This document shows positions 7,674 through 17,687 of a stretch of 64,000 nt of DNA, in pieces. The stretch's first letter is position 1; each line of letters begins with the position of its first letter. The notes beneath the pieces are model-generated. The model searched no databases. It was not told the DNA's origin and worked only from the letters and a program-made list of their open reading frames with translations. Where the stretch lies: the NCBI RefSeq assembly GCF_026241855.1, contig NZ_JAPJDC010000001.1:2604001-2668000 (forward strand), given 5' to 3'. Both the position numbers and the translations under genes were made by a program. This stretch comes from Curtobacterium flaccumfaciens pv. betae. GTDB taxonomy: Bacteria > Actinomycetota > Actinomycetes > Actinomycetales > Microbacteriaceae.

Positions 7674-8702
7674 TCACAGCCCCGAGTAGCTGTGCAGGCC
7701 CTTGAAGAAGACGTTCACGACCGAGAAGTTGAACATCACCGCAGCGAAGCCGATGAGGGCCAGCCAGGACGACCGCGCACCGCGCCAGCCGCGGGTCGCA
7801 CGGGCGTGGATGTAGCCCGCGTAGACGACCCAGATGATGAAGGTCCAGACCTCTTTCGTGTCCCAGCCCCAGTAGCGTCCCCAGGCGCGTTCCGCCCAGA
7901 TCGCACCGGCGATGAGGGTGAAGGTCCAGAGGACGAAACCGACGAGCAGGACGCGGTAGGTCAGGACCTCGAGCCGGTCGGCGTCGGGCAGCGTCGCCAT
8001 GAAGCGGAGCTTGCCGGAGGCCGTGCGGCCCTGGCGGTACGTCTGCACGAGCTGCGCCACCGCGAGCCCCGCGCCGAGCGCGAAGAACCCGGTTCCGGCG
8101 ATGGCCACGAAGACGTGGATGACCAGCCAGTACGACTGTAGGGCCGGCTGCAGCGGGACGACGGGGACCCAGTAGTTCACCGTCGCGATGCCGAGCAGGA
8201 TGATCGTCAGGCCGGTGATGAAGACACCGAGGAACTTCAGGTTCTGCCAGAACTGCACGAGCAGGAAGATCAGCGTGATCAGCGCCGTGCCGGTCAGCGA
8301 GAACTCGAACATGTTGCCCCACGGCACACGGTCGGCCGCGATGCCGCGGAGGACGACCGAGGCGACGTGCAGCACGAGCGCGAGGATCGTCATCGCCATG
8401 CCGACGCGCTCGAACTTCGTGCCGCGACCGGCCGAGCCACCCGACGGCGGTGCGGCGACCTGCTCGAGCACGACGGTGCCGCCGCGGACGGTCGCGACCG
8501 TCTTCGCGCCGCGTGCCGACGCGGCGCTGACCGCGTCGGACGAGCTGTCGTCGGCACTCGCGTTCTTCGCGGCGGCCGTGACCTCGCCGGAGCGTTTGGC
8601 CATGTCGAGGGCGAACGAGATGAACGCGACCACGTACACCGCCATCGCGGAGTACGTGAGCACGACCGAGTAGGTCGCGAGGTTCGTGGTCATGTCGTTC
8701 AC
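7674..8702 (-). CDS. ccsB: CcsB, System II cytochrome c biogenesis protein (CcsA-type heme channel)
   Basis: Membrane subunit that, with ResB, exports heme and ligates it to apocytochrome c. 342 aa. The tryptophan-rich heme motif WGRYWGWDTKEVW is near residue 280, surrounded by multiple helices and flanking conserved His. GTG 8702 overlaps the resB stop as GTGA; ATG 8693 is a possible alternative. Residues 38-90 form a poorly conserved loop rich in Ala, Gly and Ser. Last gene of the resA-ccdA-resB-ccsB run. Confidence 0.92.
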   Translation of the reverse strand: MNDMTTNLATYSVVLTYSAMAVYVVAFISFALDMAKRSGEVTAAAKNASADDSSSDAVSAASARGAKTVATVRGGTVVLEQVAAPPSGGSAGRGTKFERVGMAMTILALVLHVASVVLRGIAADRVPWGNMFEFSLTGTALITLIFLLVQFWQNLKFLGVFITGLTIILLGIATVNYWVPVVPLQPALQSYWLVIHVFVAIAGTGFFALGAGLAVAQLVQTYRQGRTASGKLRFMATLPDADRLEVLTYRVLLVGFVLWTFTLIAGAIWAERAWGRYWGWDTKEVWTFIIWVVYAGYIHARATRGWRGARSSWLALIGFAAVMFNFSVVNVFFKGLHSYSGL

Positions 8703-10423
8703 TGGGGCATCCTAACTCCGAGGTCCGACGTGTGGCGCTGTGCGATGTCCGCGACGGCCCGTTCGAGGTTCGGGTCCTCGCCGCGTGCGAGTCCGGCGTA
8801 CTCGAGGTCGTACTCGCCGCCCTGCGCATCGCGACGCGGGACGACCTTCACCCAGACGCGGCGGCGCGGGACGAACAGCGAGGTGAGCAGACCGAGGGTG
8901 GAGAGCAGGGCGAACCCGCCCACCCAGAGCTGCGAGGGGTCGTGGTGGACGTCGAGGGAGACGTACCGCTTGACGCCGTCGAAGGTGATCGACCCGGCGC
9001 CCTCCGGCAGCTTCTTCGTCTGGCCGGGCTCGAGCGCGATGCTCGCGGTGTCCGACTGCCGACCGGCGATCTGGTCGAGGCCCTTGGTGCTCAGCGTGTA
9101 CACGCTCTGCGGCACACCGCTGTCGAGCCCGAGGTCACCCGTGTAGACCTGCAGCGTCAGCAGCGGGTTCTGGGTGTCCGGGTAGGCACTCGAGTACGCG
9201 CCGCTCGCGAGCTTCGACGCGGTGGGGTAGAAGAACCCGACCATGCCGAGCTGGTCCGGCTTCGCGTCCGGCACCTTGATGACGCCGGTGGAGGTGTAGT
9301 TCGCGTCCTCCGGCAGGAACGGCACGACGTCCTTGAACGCCACGTTCCCGTCGCCGTCACGCACCGTGACCTGCATCGCGTAGCCGTTGCCGAGCAGGTA
9401 GACGTTCGTGCCGCCGACGTGCAGCGGGTCGTTCACACCGAGGCGGCTCGTCTTCGGCTCGCCGCCCTTCTCGGTGCTCGTGACGGTGGCCGAGTAGTCG
9501 AGCGCCTGGCCGAGGGCGTCGAGGTTGCGCTCCTCGTACTTCGTCACGAACTTGTCGAGCCGGAGGTTGTAGCCCTTGAGGTCGGTCTGCTGGAACCAGC
9601 GACCGGGGTTGAACGAGTCGTACGACCCGAGCACGTTCGAGAAGGTCTGGCCCTCGACCAGCAGGCGCTGTCCGGTGAAGCCGAAACCGCCGCCGACACC
9701 GACCGCCAGGAGCACCCCGACGAGGGCGGCGTGGAACACCAGGTTGCCGGTCTCGCGCAGGTAGCCGCGCTCCGCGCTCACCGAGTCGCCGAACCGCTCG
9801 ACGCGGTAGCCGGACCGCTTCAGGATCGCCATCGCGCGCGTCACCGCGTGCTCGGTAGACGGGAGGCCCGTGGTCGCGTCGATCCCGGTCGTCCCGTCGA
9901 TCATCGCGTCGGGTTGCACCGCCACGGTGCGGAAGCCCGCCAGTCGCGTCAGGCGCGCGGGGGTCTTCGGCGGACGGGTCCGCAGGGCCTGCCAGTGGTG
10001 CTTCGTGCGGGGCACGATGCAGCCGATGAGCGAGATGAAGAGCAGCAGGTAGATCGCGGAGAACCACACCGAGGTGTAGGTGTCGAAGACCTGGAGCTTG
10101 TCGAGGACCGGGTAGAGCTGCGGGTGGTCGGCCTTGTACTGCACGACGCCGTTCGGGTCGGCGGTGCGCTGCGGGACGAGCGAGCCCGGGATCGCCGCGA
10201 GGGCGAGCAGCATGAGCAGGAACAGCGCCGTGCGCATGCTCGTCAGCTGCCGCCAGAAGAACCGGAGGTACCCGACGAAGCCGAGCTTCGGCTGGTTGAC
10301 GCCGCCGTCGGTGGGGCCGGAGCCGTCGACGTGGTCGGACGGCCGCTGCGGGTCGGAGGCGCTGTCGGCCCCGTCGCCTGCGCCCGTCGGGATGTGCTCG
10401 TTGAGGTCAGACCGCGGGGACAA
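8699..10423 (-). CDS. resB: ResB-family cytochrome c biogenesis protein
   Basis: Partner of CcsB in the heme-ligation complex. 574 aa. A soluble N-terminal extension of about 50 residues is followed by helices (MRTALFLLMLLALAAIPGSLVPQR; FSAIYLLLFISLIGCIVPR), a helix near residue 230, a large extracytoplasmic domain, and a last helix ending FALLSTLGLLTSLFVPRRR. This is the ResB architecture. The predicted start is TTG 10423, inside the 3' end of ccdA (17-bp overlap); no better start is close. Confidence 0.92.
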   Translation of the reverse strand: MSPRSDLNEHIPTGAGDGADSASDPQRPSDHVDGSGPTDGGVNQPKLGFVGYLRFFWRQLTSMRTALFLLMLLALAAIPGSLVPQRTADPNGVVQYKADHPQLYPVLDKLQVFDTYTSVWFSAIYLLLFISLIGCIVPRTKHHWQALRTRPPKTPARLTRLAGFRTVAVQPDAMIDGTTGIDATTGLPSTEHAVTRAMAILKRSGYRVERFGDSVSAERGYLRETGNLVFHAALVGVLLAVGVGGGFGFTGQRLLVEGQTFSNVLGSYDSFNPGRWFQQTDLKGYNLRLDKFVTKYEERNLDALGQALDYSATVTSTEKGGEPKTSRLGVNDPLHVGGTNVYLLGNGYAMQVTVRDGDGNVAFKDVVPFLPEDANYTSTGVIKVPDAKPDQLGMVGFFYPTASKLASGAYSSAYPDTQNPLLTLQVYTGDLGLDSGVPQSVYTLSTKGLDQIAGRQSDTASIALEPGQTKKLPEGAGSITFDGVKRYVSLDVHHDPSQLWVGGFALLSTLGLLTSLFVPRRRVWVKVVPRRDAQGGEYDLEYAGLARGEDPNLERAVADIAQRHTSDLGVRMPQ

Positions 10424-11147
10424 AGCTCTGGATCACCGCCCCGACGCTCGACATGACGGCCGACCAGATACCGGTGACCATGAGCAGACCGATGACGATC
10501 AGGATCGCTCCTCCGATGATGTTGACGGTGCGCATGTGACGCTTCACCGCCGCGATGGCCCCCGTGGCCCAGCCGGCGCCGAGGGCGACGAGGACGAACG
10601 GGATGCCGAGCCCGAGGCAGTACGCCACCCCGAGCCACATGCCCTGCCAGGCGCTGCCCGACTGCACGCTGAGCAGGTTGATGGCCGCCAGGGTCGGGCC
10701 GAGGCACGGGGTCCAGCCGAGGCCGAACACGATGCCGAGCAGGGGGGCACCGAGGAGCCCCGTGGCAGGGGTCCAGCTGGGCTTGATGGTGCGCTGCAGG
10801 AACGTGAACCGACCGACGAACACCAGGCCCATCGCGATAACGACGACCCCGAGGATCTGCGTGATGAGGTCGCGCCACCGCACGAGCCAGAAGCCGAGCG
10901 CCCCGAACACGGTGGTGTACGCCACGAACACCGCGGTGAACCCGGCGATGAACAGCAGCACGCCGAGCACCACGCGGCCCCGACGCTGCCCGCCCTCGGC
11001 GACTCCGCCGACGTACCCGAGGTACCCCGGAACGAGCGGCAGCACGCACGGGGACAGGAACGACACGAGCCCGGCGAGCGCCGCCACGGGCAACGCCACG
11101 GCCATCTGGCCGCTCAGGATCGCGTCGGCGAAGGGGTTGGAGGTCAC
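10407..11147 (-). CDS. ccdA: CcdA/DsbD-type thiol-disulfide transporter
   Basis: Six-helix membrane protein that moves reducing equivalents outward so apocytochrome c cysteines stay reduced. 246 aa. The two reactive cysteines are in FLSPCVLPLVPG and LGWTPCLGP. GTG 11147 starts 3 bp before the resA stop is cleared, indicating one transcript. Its electron acceptor is probably the neighbouring ResA. Confidence 0.94.
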   Translation of the reverse strand: MTSNPFADAILSGQMAVALPVAALAGLVSFLSPCVLPLVPGYLGYVGGVAEGGQRRGRVVLGVLLFIAGFTAVFVAYTTVFGALGFWLVRWRDLITQILGVVVIAMGLVFVGRFTFLQRTIKPSWTPATGLLGAPLLGIVFGLGWTPCLGPTLAAINLLSVQSGSAWQGMWLGVAYCLGLGIPFVLVALGAGWATGAIAAVKRHMRTVNIIGGAILIVIGLLMVTGIWSAVMSSVGAVIQSFVPAV

Positions 11148-11150
11148 GGG

Positions 11151-11789
11151 TCAGGACGCCTTGCCGGCGTCGAGCTCGTCGCTGACCAGGGTCTTCAGGA
11201 TGCTCGTGCCGTCGATCGCGCCGAGGACCCGGGCGGCGACGCGGCCCTTGGTGTCGAGGACGATCGTGGCGGGCACCGCGTTCGGTGCGATCTGCCCGGA
11301 CATCGCGAGCTGCATCGTGCCCGTGCGCTGATCGAGGACGGTCGGGTACTGCACGTCGAAGGTGCGCTCGAAGGCGGCCGCGGTCGCTGCTTCGTCACGC
11401 ACGTTGACACCGATGAACGCGACGTCATCGGCGCCGGCGTACTCGTCGTGCACCTGGTTGAGGTACTTCGCCTCGGCACGGCACGGCGGGCAGCTGGCGT
11501 ACCAGAAGTTCAGGACGACGACCTTGCCACGGAGGTCCTTCGACGAGACGGTGTCGCCGTTCGAGTCCTCGGCCCGGAAGGTGACCGGGTCGGTGCGGTC
11601 CTTCGCGGAGACCTCGGTCACGGCGCCGTCGCCGGAGATGTAGTTCTGGGTCGTGCCGTTGCCGTACTGCTTCGCGATGCCGCCGCTGTCCGACGAGCAG
11701 CCGGACAGGACCAGGACGGCGGCCACGGCCGTCGCCGCGAGGACCGCGAACCGCTTGCTGATGACGCGCACACTGCTCGTGCTGTTCAC
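11151..11789 (-). CDS. resA: ResA/TlpA-type thioredoxin-like lipoprotein
   Basis: Extracytoplasmic reductant for apocytochrome c. 212 aa. Residues 1-30 are a lipoprotein signal with lipobox VLSGC; the thioredoxin fold has the active site WYASCPPCRAE and the cis-Pro region NAVPATIVLD. GTG 11789 overlaps the upstream stop as GTGA and is preceded by AAGGAG. A second GTG 18 nt downstream is possible. Confidence 0.92.
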   Translation of the reverse strand: MNSTSSVRVISKRFAVLAATAVAAVLVLSGCSSDSGGIAKQYGNGTTQNYISGDGAVTEVSAKDRTDPVTFRAEDSNGDTVSSKDLRGKVVVLNFWYASCPPCRAEAKYLNQVHDEYAGADDVAFIGVNVRDEAATAAAFERTFDVQYPTVLDQRTGTMQLAMSGQIAPNAVPATIVLDTKGRVAARVLGAIDGTSILKTLVSDELDAGKAS

Positions 11790-12442
11790 ACTGCTCCTTC
11801 GTCGACGGCGGTCGCGCGCAGTTCCTGCGCGGGGTCCGCGTACCCGACCTCGGTGAACCGACCGGTCGACGCGGCGGGTACACGTTCGACGGTGGTGATG
11901 CTCGACAGGTCGCAGCGGCGCTTGCGCGGGTCGTGCCACAGGGGCTCCCCCGCGAGCTTCCGGTGGACCATCCAGATCGGCAGCTGGTGGCTGACCAGGA
12001 CGACGTCGCCCTCGTCCACGCTCTCCCACGCCGTGGTCATCGCCGCGAGCATGCGGTTGGCGATGGACTCGTACGCCTCGCCCCAGCTGGGACGCAATGG
12101 GTTCGCGATCCACGGCCACTCCGCCGGGCGGCCGAGCGAGCGCTTCGTGAACCCGGGGGGCTGCCCCTCGTAGCGGTTCGTCGGTTCGATCAGGCGCTCG
12201 TCGAGCGTCACGTCGAGCCCGTAGGCGGCCGACCAGGGTGCGGCGGACTCCTGCGTGCGCTGCAGCGGGGACGCGACGATCCGACGCACGTCGACGCCGG
12301 CGTCCTTCCAGGCGGTGGCGGAGGTCTGGGCCATCCGCGTGCCGAGGTCGCTCAGCCCGAAGCCCGGGAGCCGGCCGTAGAGGACGCGGCCCGGGTTGTG
12401 CACCTCTCCGTGCCGGACGAGGTGGAGACGGGTCGCGGGCAT
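11786..12442 (-). CDS. Histidine phosphatase family protein
   Basis: Phosphoglycerate-mutase-like phosphatase of unknown substrate. 218 aa. The phosphohistidine motif LVRHGEVHNP is at residues 8-17; the second His is in VLVSHQLPI. It is the first gene of the cytochrome c maturation operon, an arrangement seen often in actinobacteria, but a role in that pathway is not shown by the sequence. TACACT lies 7 nt before ATG (reverse strand, 12450-12455), so it is probably leaderless and carries the operon promoter. Confidence 0.88.
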   Translation of the reverse strand: MPATRLHLVRHGEVHNPGRVLYGRLPGFGLSDLGTRMAQTSATAWKDAGVDVRRIVASPLQRTQESAAPWSAAYGLDVTLDERLIEPTNRYEGQPPGFTKRSLGRPAEWPWIANPLRPSWGEAYESIANRMLAAMTTAWESVDEGDVVLVSHQLPIWMVHRKLAGEPLWHDPRKRRCDLSSITTVERVPAASTGRFTEVGYADPAQELRATAVDEGAV

Positions 12443-12509
12443 GGGTTCCAGTGTAGGTCGCCCGCGGTTCCCACCGCCCCCTCAGGTAATTCACCGGATG
12501 CGGAAGCAC

Positions 12510-14003
12510 TCAGCCGCCGAGCTCACCGGAGAGCCGCCCGTGCAGCGCGATCGAGCCGGTGTCGAGGTTCACCACCTCGACGGTCGACCCGTGCTTCGCG
12601 AACCGCTGTTCGACCCCGTCGAGCGCGGCGACCGTGGACGCGTCGAACACGTGGGCGTCGGCCAGGTCGATGATCACGTGCTCCGGGTCCTCGGCGTACG
12701 AGAACCGTGTGACGAGGTCGTTCGACGAGGCGAAGAACAGCGCCCCGCGGACCCGGTACCGCACGGTGCGGTCGTCGACCGGCTCGCGGACCACGGTCAC
12801 CACGTGCGCCACCCGTCGGGCGAAGACCAGGGCCGCCACGACCACGCCGACGAGCACCCCGGTGGCGAGGTTCTCGGTCACGACGACCACCACGACGGTG
12901 ACGAGCATGACCGCGGTCTCGCCGAGCGGCATCCGTCGGAGGGTGCGCGGTCGGATGCTGTGCCAGTCGAAGGTCGCGACGCAGACCATGAGCATGACCG
13001 CCGTCAGTGCCGCCATCGGGATCTGCGCGACGAGGTCGTGGAGCACGATCGTCAGGACCAGCACCGAGACGCCGACCGCGAAGGTCGAGACGCGGGTCCG
13101 GGCACCCGCGGTCTTCACGTTGATCACCGTCTGGCCGATCATCGCGCAGCCGCCGGTCCCGCCGAAGAAGGCGGACGCGATGTTCGCGACACCCTGACCC
13201 CACGACTCGCGCCACTTGCTCGAGCCCGTCTCCGTGATGGAGTCGACGAGCTGCGCGGTGAGCAGGGTCTCGAGCAGGCCGACGATCGCGACACCGAACG
13301 CGTACGGGGCGATGATCTGCAGCGTCTCGAAGGTGAACGGCGTCGTGATGCCGCCGAAGCCCGGGAGCGCCGTCGGCAGGGCGCCCTCGTCGCCGACCGT
13401 CGGCACGGCGATGCTGAACACCATCGTGAGGCCGGTGACGACGACGACCGCGATGAGCGGTGCGGGGACCGCCTTCGTCAGGAACGGGAAGCCGACGATG
13501 ATCGCGATGCCGAGCACGGTCAGCGGCCAGACGACGAACGGGACGTCGTCGCCGAGCAGGTTCGGCAGCTGGGCGGTGAAGATGAGGATGGCCAGGGCGT
13601 TCACGAACGCGACGTTCACGCTGCGCGGGATGAAGCGCATCAGCCGTGCCACCCCGAGGAACCCGAGCACGAGCTGGAACACGCCACCCAGCACGATCGC
13701 GGGCACGAGGTACTCGATCCCGTGCTCCCGGACGAGCGGGGCGATGACGAGCGCCACCGAGCCGGCTGCGGCGGAGATCATCGCCGGGCGACCGCCGACG
13801 ATGGAGATCACGATCGCGATGACGACGCTCGAGAACAGCCCGACCGCGGGATCGACCCCGGCGACGACGGAGAACGAGATCGCCTCGGGGATGAGGGCCA
13901 GCGCGGTGACGATGCCGGCCAGGACCTCTCGGGTGAGCATGCGGGGCGAGCGGAGGGCGGCGAGGACGCTCGGGGCCGTCGGCGCGTGTGTGATCACGGA
14001 CAT
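12510..14003 (-). CDS. SulP-family anion transporter with STAS domain
   Basis: 497 aa. The N-terminal block LTREVLAGIVTALALIPEAI starts the SLC26/SulP membrane domain (about 10-14 helices). The last 100 residues form a cytoplasmic STAS domain (LFFASSNDLV...VIIDLADAHVFDASTVAALDG). Substrate could be sulfate, bicarbonate or another anion. ATG 14003 lies 8 nt after TAGAGT, part of the operator shared with the divergent MerR gene, so the regulator probably controls it. Confidence 0.9.
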   Translation of the reverse strand: MSVITHAPTAPSVLAALRSPRMLTREVLAGIVTALALIPEAISFSVVAGVDPAVGLFSSVVIAIVISIVGGRPAMISAAAGSVALVIAPLVREHGIEYLVPAIVLGGVFQLVLGFLGVARLMRFIPRSVNVAFVNALAILIFTAQLPNLLGDDVPFVVWPLTVLGIAIIVGFPFLTKAVPAPLIAVVVVTGLTMVFSIAVPTVGDEGALPTALPGFGGITTPFTFETLQIIAPYAFGVAIVGLLETLLTAQLVDSITETGSSKWRESWGQGVANIASAFFGGTGGCAMIGQTVINVKTAGARTRVSTFAVGVSVLVLTIVLHDLVAQIPMAALTAVMLMVCVATFDWHSIRPRTLRRMPLGETAVMLVTVVVVVVTENLATGVLVGVVVAALVFARRVAHVVTVVREPVDDRTVRYRVRGALFFASSNDLVTRFSYAEDPEHVIIDLADAHVFDASTVAALDGVEQRFAKHGSTVEVVNLDTGSIALHGRLSGELGG

Positions 14004-14011
14004 CGATCGGA

Positions 14012-14037
14012 ACTCTACCCTCACGTGGGGGTAGAGT
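14012..14037. promoter_or_regulatory. Symmetrical MerR-type operator with two -10 boxes
   Basis: ACTCTACCC (14012-14020) and GGGTAGAGT (14029-14037) are perfect inverted 9-mers separated by 8 bp. Each arm also supplies TAGAGT as a -10 box, 8 nt from the start of sulP (left) or merR (right). A single site could therefore govern both leaderless transcripts. Confidence 0.7.
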
Positions 14038-14045
14038 CGTACTCC

Positions 14046-14447
14046 GTGAGCACCAGCGACGTCCCCGACACGATGCACATCGGCGAACTCGCCGACCGCG
14101 CCGGCATGTCCCTGCGCACCATCCGGCACTACGACGAGGTCGGGCTGCTCGTACCGAGCGGCCGCACCACCGGCGGATTCCGGGTCTACACGGCGCAGGA
14201 CCTCGAACGGTTGCTCGTGATCCGCCGGATGAAGCCGCTCGGGTTCACGCTCGACGAGATGGCCGAGCTGCTCCGCGTGGTCGACGCCCTCGCGACGAAG
14301 GACCCCGAGGACGAACCATCGCTGGCGGCCCGCCTCGACGCGTACCTCGAGGACGCCCGAGCCCGCCACGCCAAGCTCGTCGAGCGGGCCGGCATGGCCG
14401 AGGAGTTCATCGGCACGCTCGGCTCACTCCGCGCTTCGCTCCCCTGA
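14046..14447 (+). CDS. MerR-family transcriptional regulator
   Basis: 133 aa. MHIGELADRAGMSLRTIRHYDEVGLLVPSGRT is the MerR winged helix-turn-helix (residues 10-42), followed by FRVYTAQDLERLLVIRRMKPLGFTLDEMAELL and a coiled-coil dimerisation helix. There is no C-terminal metal- or drug-binding domain and no cysteines, so the signal is unknown. GTG 14046 is used because of its 8-nt distance from TAGAGT; ATG 14073 is an alternative. Divergent from sulP; its end overlaps the convergent 81-aa gene by 24 bp. Confidence 0.92.
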   Translation: MSTSDVPDTMHIGELADRAGMSLRTIRHYDEVGLLVPSGRTTGGFRVYTAQDLERLLVIRRMKPLGFTLDEMAELLRVVDALATKDPEDEPSLAARLDAYLEDARARHAKLVERAGMAEEFIGTLGSLRASLP

Positions 14448-14669
14448 CGTGGCGACGTCCTCGGCGAGCACCCTGGCGCGCATGCGCTGCCGCTCGAGTT
14501 CGAGCTTGAGCTCCCCCTCCTCAACGTGGAGCTGCCAGTCGATCGCCCCACGTTGCGCCCAGTCCCACGTGCTCTCGCCAGGCGCAGGACCGATGTACGG
14601 CCGCTCCGCGGGAACCGTGTCCTCCTTCCGGACCAGCTCGCGCCAGGCACGGCGCAGACGAGTCGTCAT
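14424..14669 (-). CDS. Small hypothetical protein (81 aa)
   Basis: No family recognised. A basic N-terminus (TTRLRRAWRELVRKED) is followed by a Trp-containing middle (ESTWDWAQRGAIDW) and a C-terminal helix rich in Glu, Arg and Leu (EEGELKLELERQRMRARVLAED) that could form a coiled coil. ATG 14669 overlaps the upstream stop as TGATG, so it is coupled to the membrane protein before it; the two probably act together. Confidence 0.6.
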   Translation of the reverse strand: MTTRLRRAWRELVRKEDTVPAERPYIGPAPGESTWDWAQRGAIDWQLHVEEGELKLELERQRMRARVLAEDVATSGERSAE

Positions 14670-15007
14670 CACGGTCTCCTCTTCTCGATGAACAGTTCCG
14701 CAAGCACCCTTGCAGCGGGTTCTTCTCCGGCAGGCACTTTCTGCATGTCGTACATCGCCTGTGCCAGGTTCCGGCCGATCTCGCGGCGCCCGACCTCGGC
14801 CGCGGTGATCAGCTCGAACACCACGGTCAACCGCGCCCAGTAGCGGTCCCGTTGTTCCCGCGCGACGTCCCGCCGCCACCGGATGACCGCCCACAGTCCA
14901 CCGACGAACGCCACGAGCAGCGTGAACGCCGTCGTGCACAGCGCCGCCACCACCACCGCGACCGCCGCAGGCGGCCAGGTCGCGAGCTCCCCTGTCCCCG
15001 TCCCCAC
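14669..15007 (-). CDS. Small single-helix membrane protein (112 aa)
   Basis: A long hydrophobic segment (residues 12-42, with VAVVVAALCTTAF and LLVAFVGGLWAVIRW) anchors a cytoplasmic C-terminal domain that is mostly helical (VFELITAAEVGRREIGRNLAQAMYD). No family recognised. GTG 15007 is preceded by GAGAGGGGGA at a usable distance. Coupled to the 81-aa gene downstream. Confidence 0.6.
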   Translation of the reverse strand: MGTGTGELATWPPAAVAVVVAALCTTAFTLLVAFVGGLWAVIRWRRDVAREQRDRYWARLTVVFELITAAEVGRREIGRNLAQAMYDMQKVPAGEEPAARVLAELFIEKRRP

Positions 15008-15178
15008 CCGGTCCCCCTCTCGTCCCGCGACCCGGCCACGTCGAGAACGCTACGGAGTCCACGCGCGCCGCCACGGGCCTCCCGGCATTCGGTGGAGAAC
15101 GCCGGACGCAGGCGGCCGTGTGGAGGAAGGGACCCTGCCGCCCACGCCCCCGGACGCAGGCGGTTAGACTCGACCACC

Positions 15179-16519
<1,341 letters not shown>

Positions 16520-16553
16520 GTCCCGCGCTGCGCGGCACCGCCGCGCGCACATG

Positions 16554-16604
16554 GTGAGCAGCAATGGTCGCCTCCCGATGCGGGAGGCGACCATTGCTGC
16601 TCAC
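16554..16604. terminator. REP-like palindrome (GTGAGCAG family), copy 1
   Basis: Arms of 24 bp (16554-16577 and 16581-16604) pair perfectly around a 3-nt loop, between the convergent genes aspS and the Dabb protein. The outer sequence GTGAGCAGCAATGGTCG recurs at 31852 with a compensated base change. Probably also acts as a terminator. Confidence 0.7.
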
Positions 16605-16652
16605 GAAGCGCGCGACGCGAAGCGACGAGCGCGCGCGGACGGGAGGCCCGGC

Positions 16653-16946
16653 TCAGCTCTGCCAGTCAATGGCGGCCCGCGCCGTGACCAGTTCACGGAT
16701 CGCCGCTGCCGCCGCCTGGTGCTCCGGGTGCACCTGGTACGCATCGAGCCCGGCGAGGTCGTCGAAGCTGGCGACCACGGCGACGTCGTGGTTCTTGTCC
16801 GGGTAGGCGACGTTCTCGACGACCTCGAGCGAGCGGATCGACTCGACGGTGCCGACCAGACCGGTCAGGAGTTCGCGGATGCGGGCGATCGACGCGGTGC
16901 GGTCGAGATCGGTCCGCAGGGACCAGGAGACGACGTGGGAGATCAT
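16653..16946 (-). CDS. Dabb (stress-responsive A/B barrel) domain protein
   Basis: 97 aa, one dimeric alpha/beta-barrel domain. The opening MISHVVSWSL, the middle SLEVVENVAYPDKNHDVAVVASFDDLAGLDAY and the conserved HPEHQAAAAAIREL are typical of the family. Its function in bacteria is unclear. ATG 16946 overlaps the glutaredoxin-like stop as ATGA, so the two are translated together. Confidence 0.88.
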   Translation of the reverse strand: MISHVVSWSLRTDLDRTASIARIRELLTGLVGTVESIRSLEVVENVAYPDKNHDVAVVASFDDLAGLDAYQVHPEHQAAAAAIRELVTARAAIDWQS

Positions 16947-17197
16947 GCGCGGGCCTCGGCCTTCTCGAGCGCACGTGCGAGCCGGTCGGCGTCGACGTGC
17001 CAGTTGCTGTGGACGCGCCCGTCGATCAGCACGACGGGGATGTCCTCCGCGTACTCCTGGCGGAGGGCGTCGTCGTCGAGGATCGAGCGTTCCTGCAGGG
17101 TGACCCCCGGGTGGTCGGCGACGACGCGTTCGACCACGGGTCGGGCGTCGTCGCAGAGGTGGCATCCGGGCTTCGTCAGGAACGTCACTGCGGGCAT
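16943..17197 (-). CDS. Glutaredoxin-like protein
   Basis: 84 aa thioredoxin-fold protein with the redox motif KPGCHLCDDA at residues 9-18 and the cis-Pro region EDIPVVLIDG. It matches the DUF836/glutaredoxin group common in actinobacteria; the substrate is unknown. TACGCT lies 6 nt before ATG (reverse strand, 17204-17209), so the pair is probably transcribed leaderlessly from here. Confidence 0.88.
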   Translation of the reverse strand: MPAVTFLTKPGCHLCDDARPVVERVVADHPGVTLQERSILDDDALRQEYAEDIPVVLIDGRVHSNWHVDADRLARALEKAEARA

Positions 17198-17223
17198 GGT
17201 CCCAGCGTAGTCCGGGAACGCGA

Positions 17224-17245
17224 AAGCCCCGGCGAACCGGGGCTT
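17224..17245 (-). terminator. Intrinsic terminator after bS22
   Basis: A 9-bp stem (AAGCCCCGG with CCGGGGCTT) closes a CGAA tetraloop 40 bp downstream of the bS22 stop codon. Confidence 0.8.
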
Positions 17246-17284
17246 CTCGTGCAGGTCCTCCGACCTGCGCAGACCTGTGAGGGT

Positions 17285-17383
17285 CTACTTCTTGTTGCGG
17301 CGCTGGTGACGCGTCTTGCGAAGGAGCTTGCGGTGCTTCTTCTTCGCCATGCGCTTACGACGCTTCTTGATGACAGAACCCAT
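17285..17383 (-). CDS. Ribosomal protein bS22 (AURKAIP1/COX24 domain)
   Basis: A 32-residue, extremely basic protein: [19 protein letters not shown] followed by [13 protein letters not shown]. It closely matches the small-subunit protein bS22 described in mycobacterial ribosomes and is usually missed by gene finders because of its size. The ATG at 17383 is preceded by GAGG at a normal distance. In mycobacteria the same gene lies next to a small HTH protein and proC; here the HTH gene is directly upstream and proC is 4 kb away. Confidence 0.9.
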   Translation of the reverse strand: MGSVIKKRRKRMAKKKHRKLLRKTRHQRRNKK

Positions 17384-17492
17384 GTGGACCTCGCTCGGAC
17401 TGATGCTGATGTACGGACACCGGGCCGAAGAGACCGCGGAAAATCAACCTGCCCGAGTCTACCGGCTGCCCGCTGTGATGTCGAACGCGCGC

Positions 17493-17687
17493 TCAGCCGA
17501 CGTCCGCCACGCCACCGCGCAGCACGTCGGCGACGGCCGACTCGGGGACACGGAAGGAGCGGCCGAAGCGGATGGCGGGGAGCTCACCGGCGTGCACCAT
17601 CCGGTACACGGTCATCTTCGAGACGCGCATCATCTCAGCGACCTCAGCGACGGTGAGGAAGCGCACGTCGTCGAAACTGCCGGTCAT
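17493..17687 (-). CDS. BldC/excisionase-type helix-turn-helix protein
   Basis: 64 aa, a single MerR-like winged HTH: FLTVAEVAEMMRVSKMTVYRMVHAGELPAIRFGRSFRVPE. Such stand-alone proteins bind DNA cooperatively on direct repeats (BldC type). It lies upstream of the bS22 gene in the same direction, the conserved actinobacterial pairing. Start ATG 17687 has GAAGGCGG upstream, so it is leadered unlike most neighbours. Confidence 0.88.
   Translation of the reverse strand: MTGSFDDVRFLTVAEVAEMMRVSKMTVYRMVHAGELPAIRFGRSFRVPESAVADVLRGGVADVG

Noticed and set aside
7674..12442. Cytochrome c genes as a secondary metabolite cluster
   Set aside because: All genes match the standard System II maturation set.
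12396..14447. Very long open frames opposite sulP, menB-menE, nadA and others
   Set aside because: They read through the antisense of clear genes, are rich in Arg, Pro, Ala and Gly, and show no domain or ribosome-binding signal; high GC makes such frames common.
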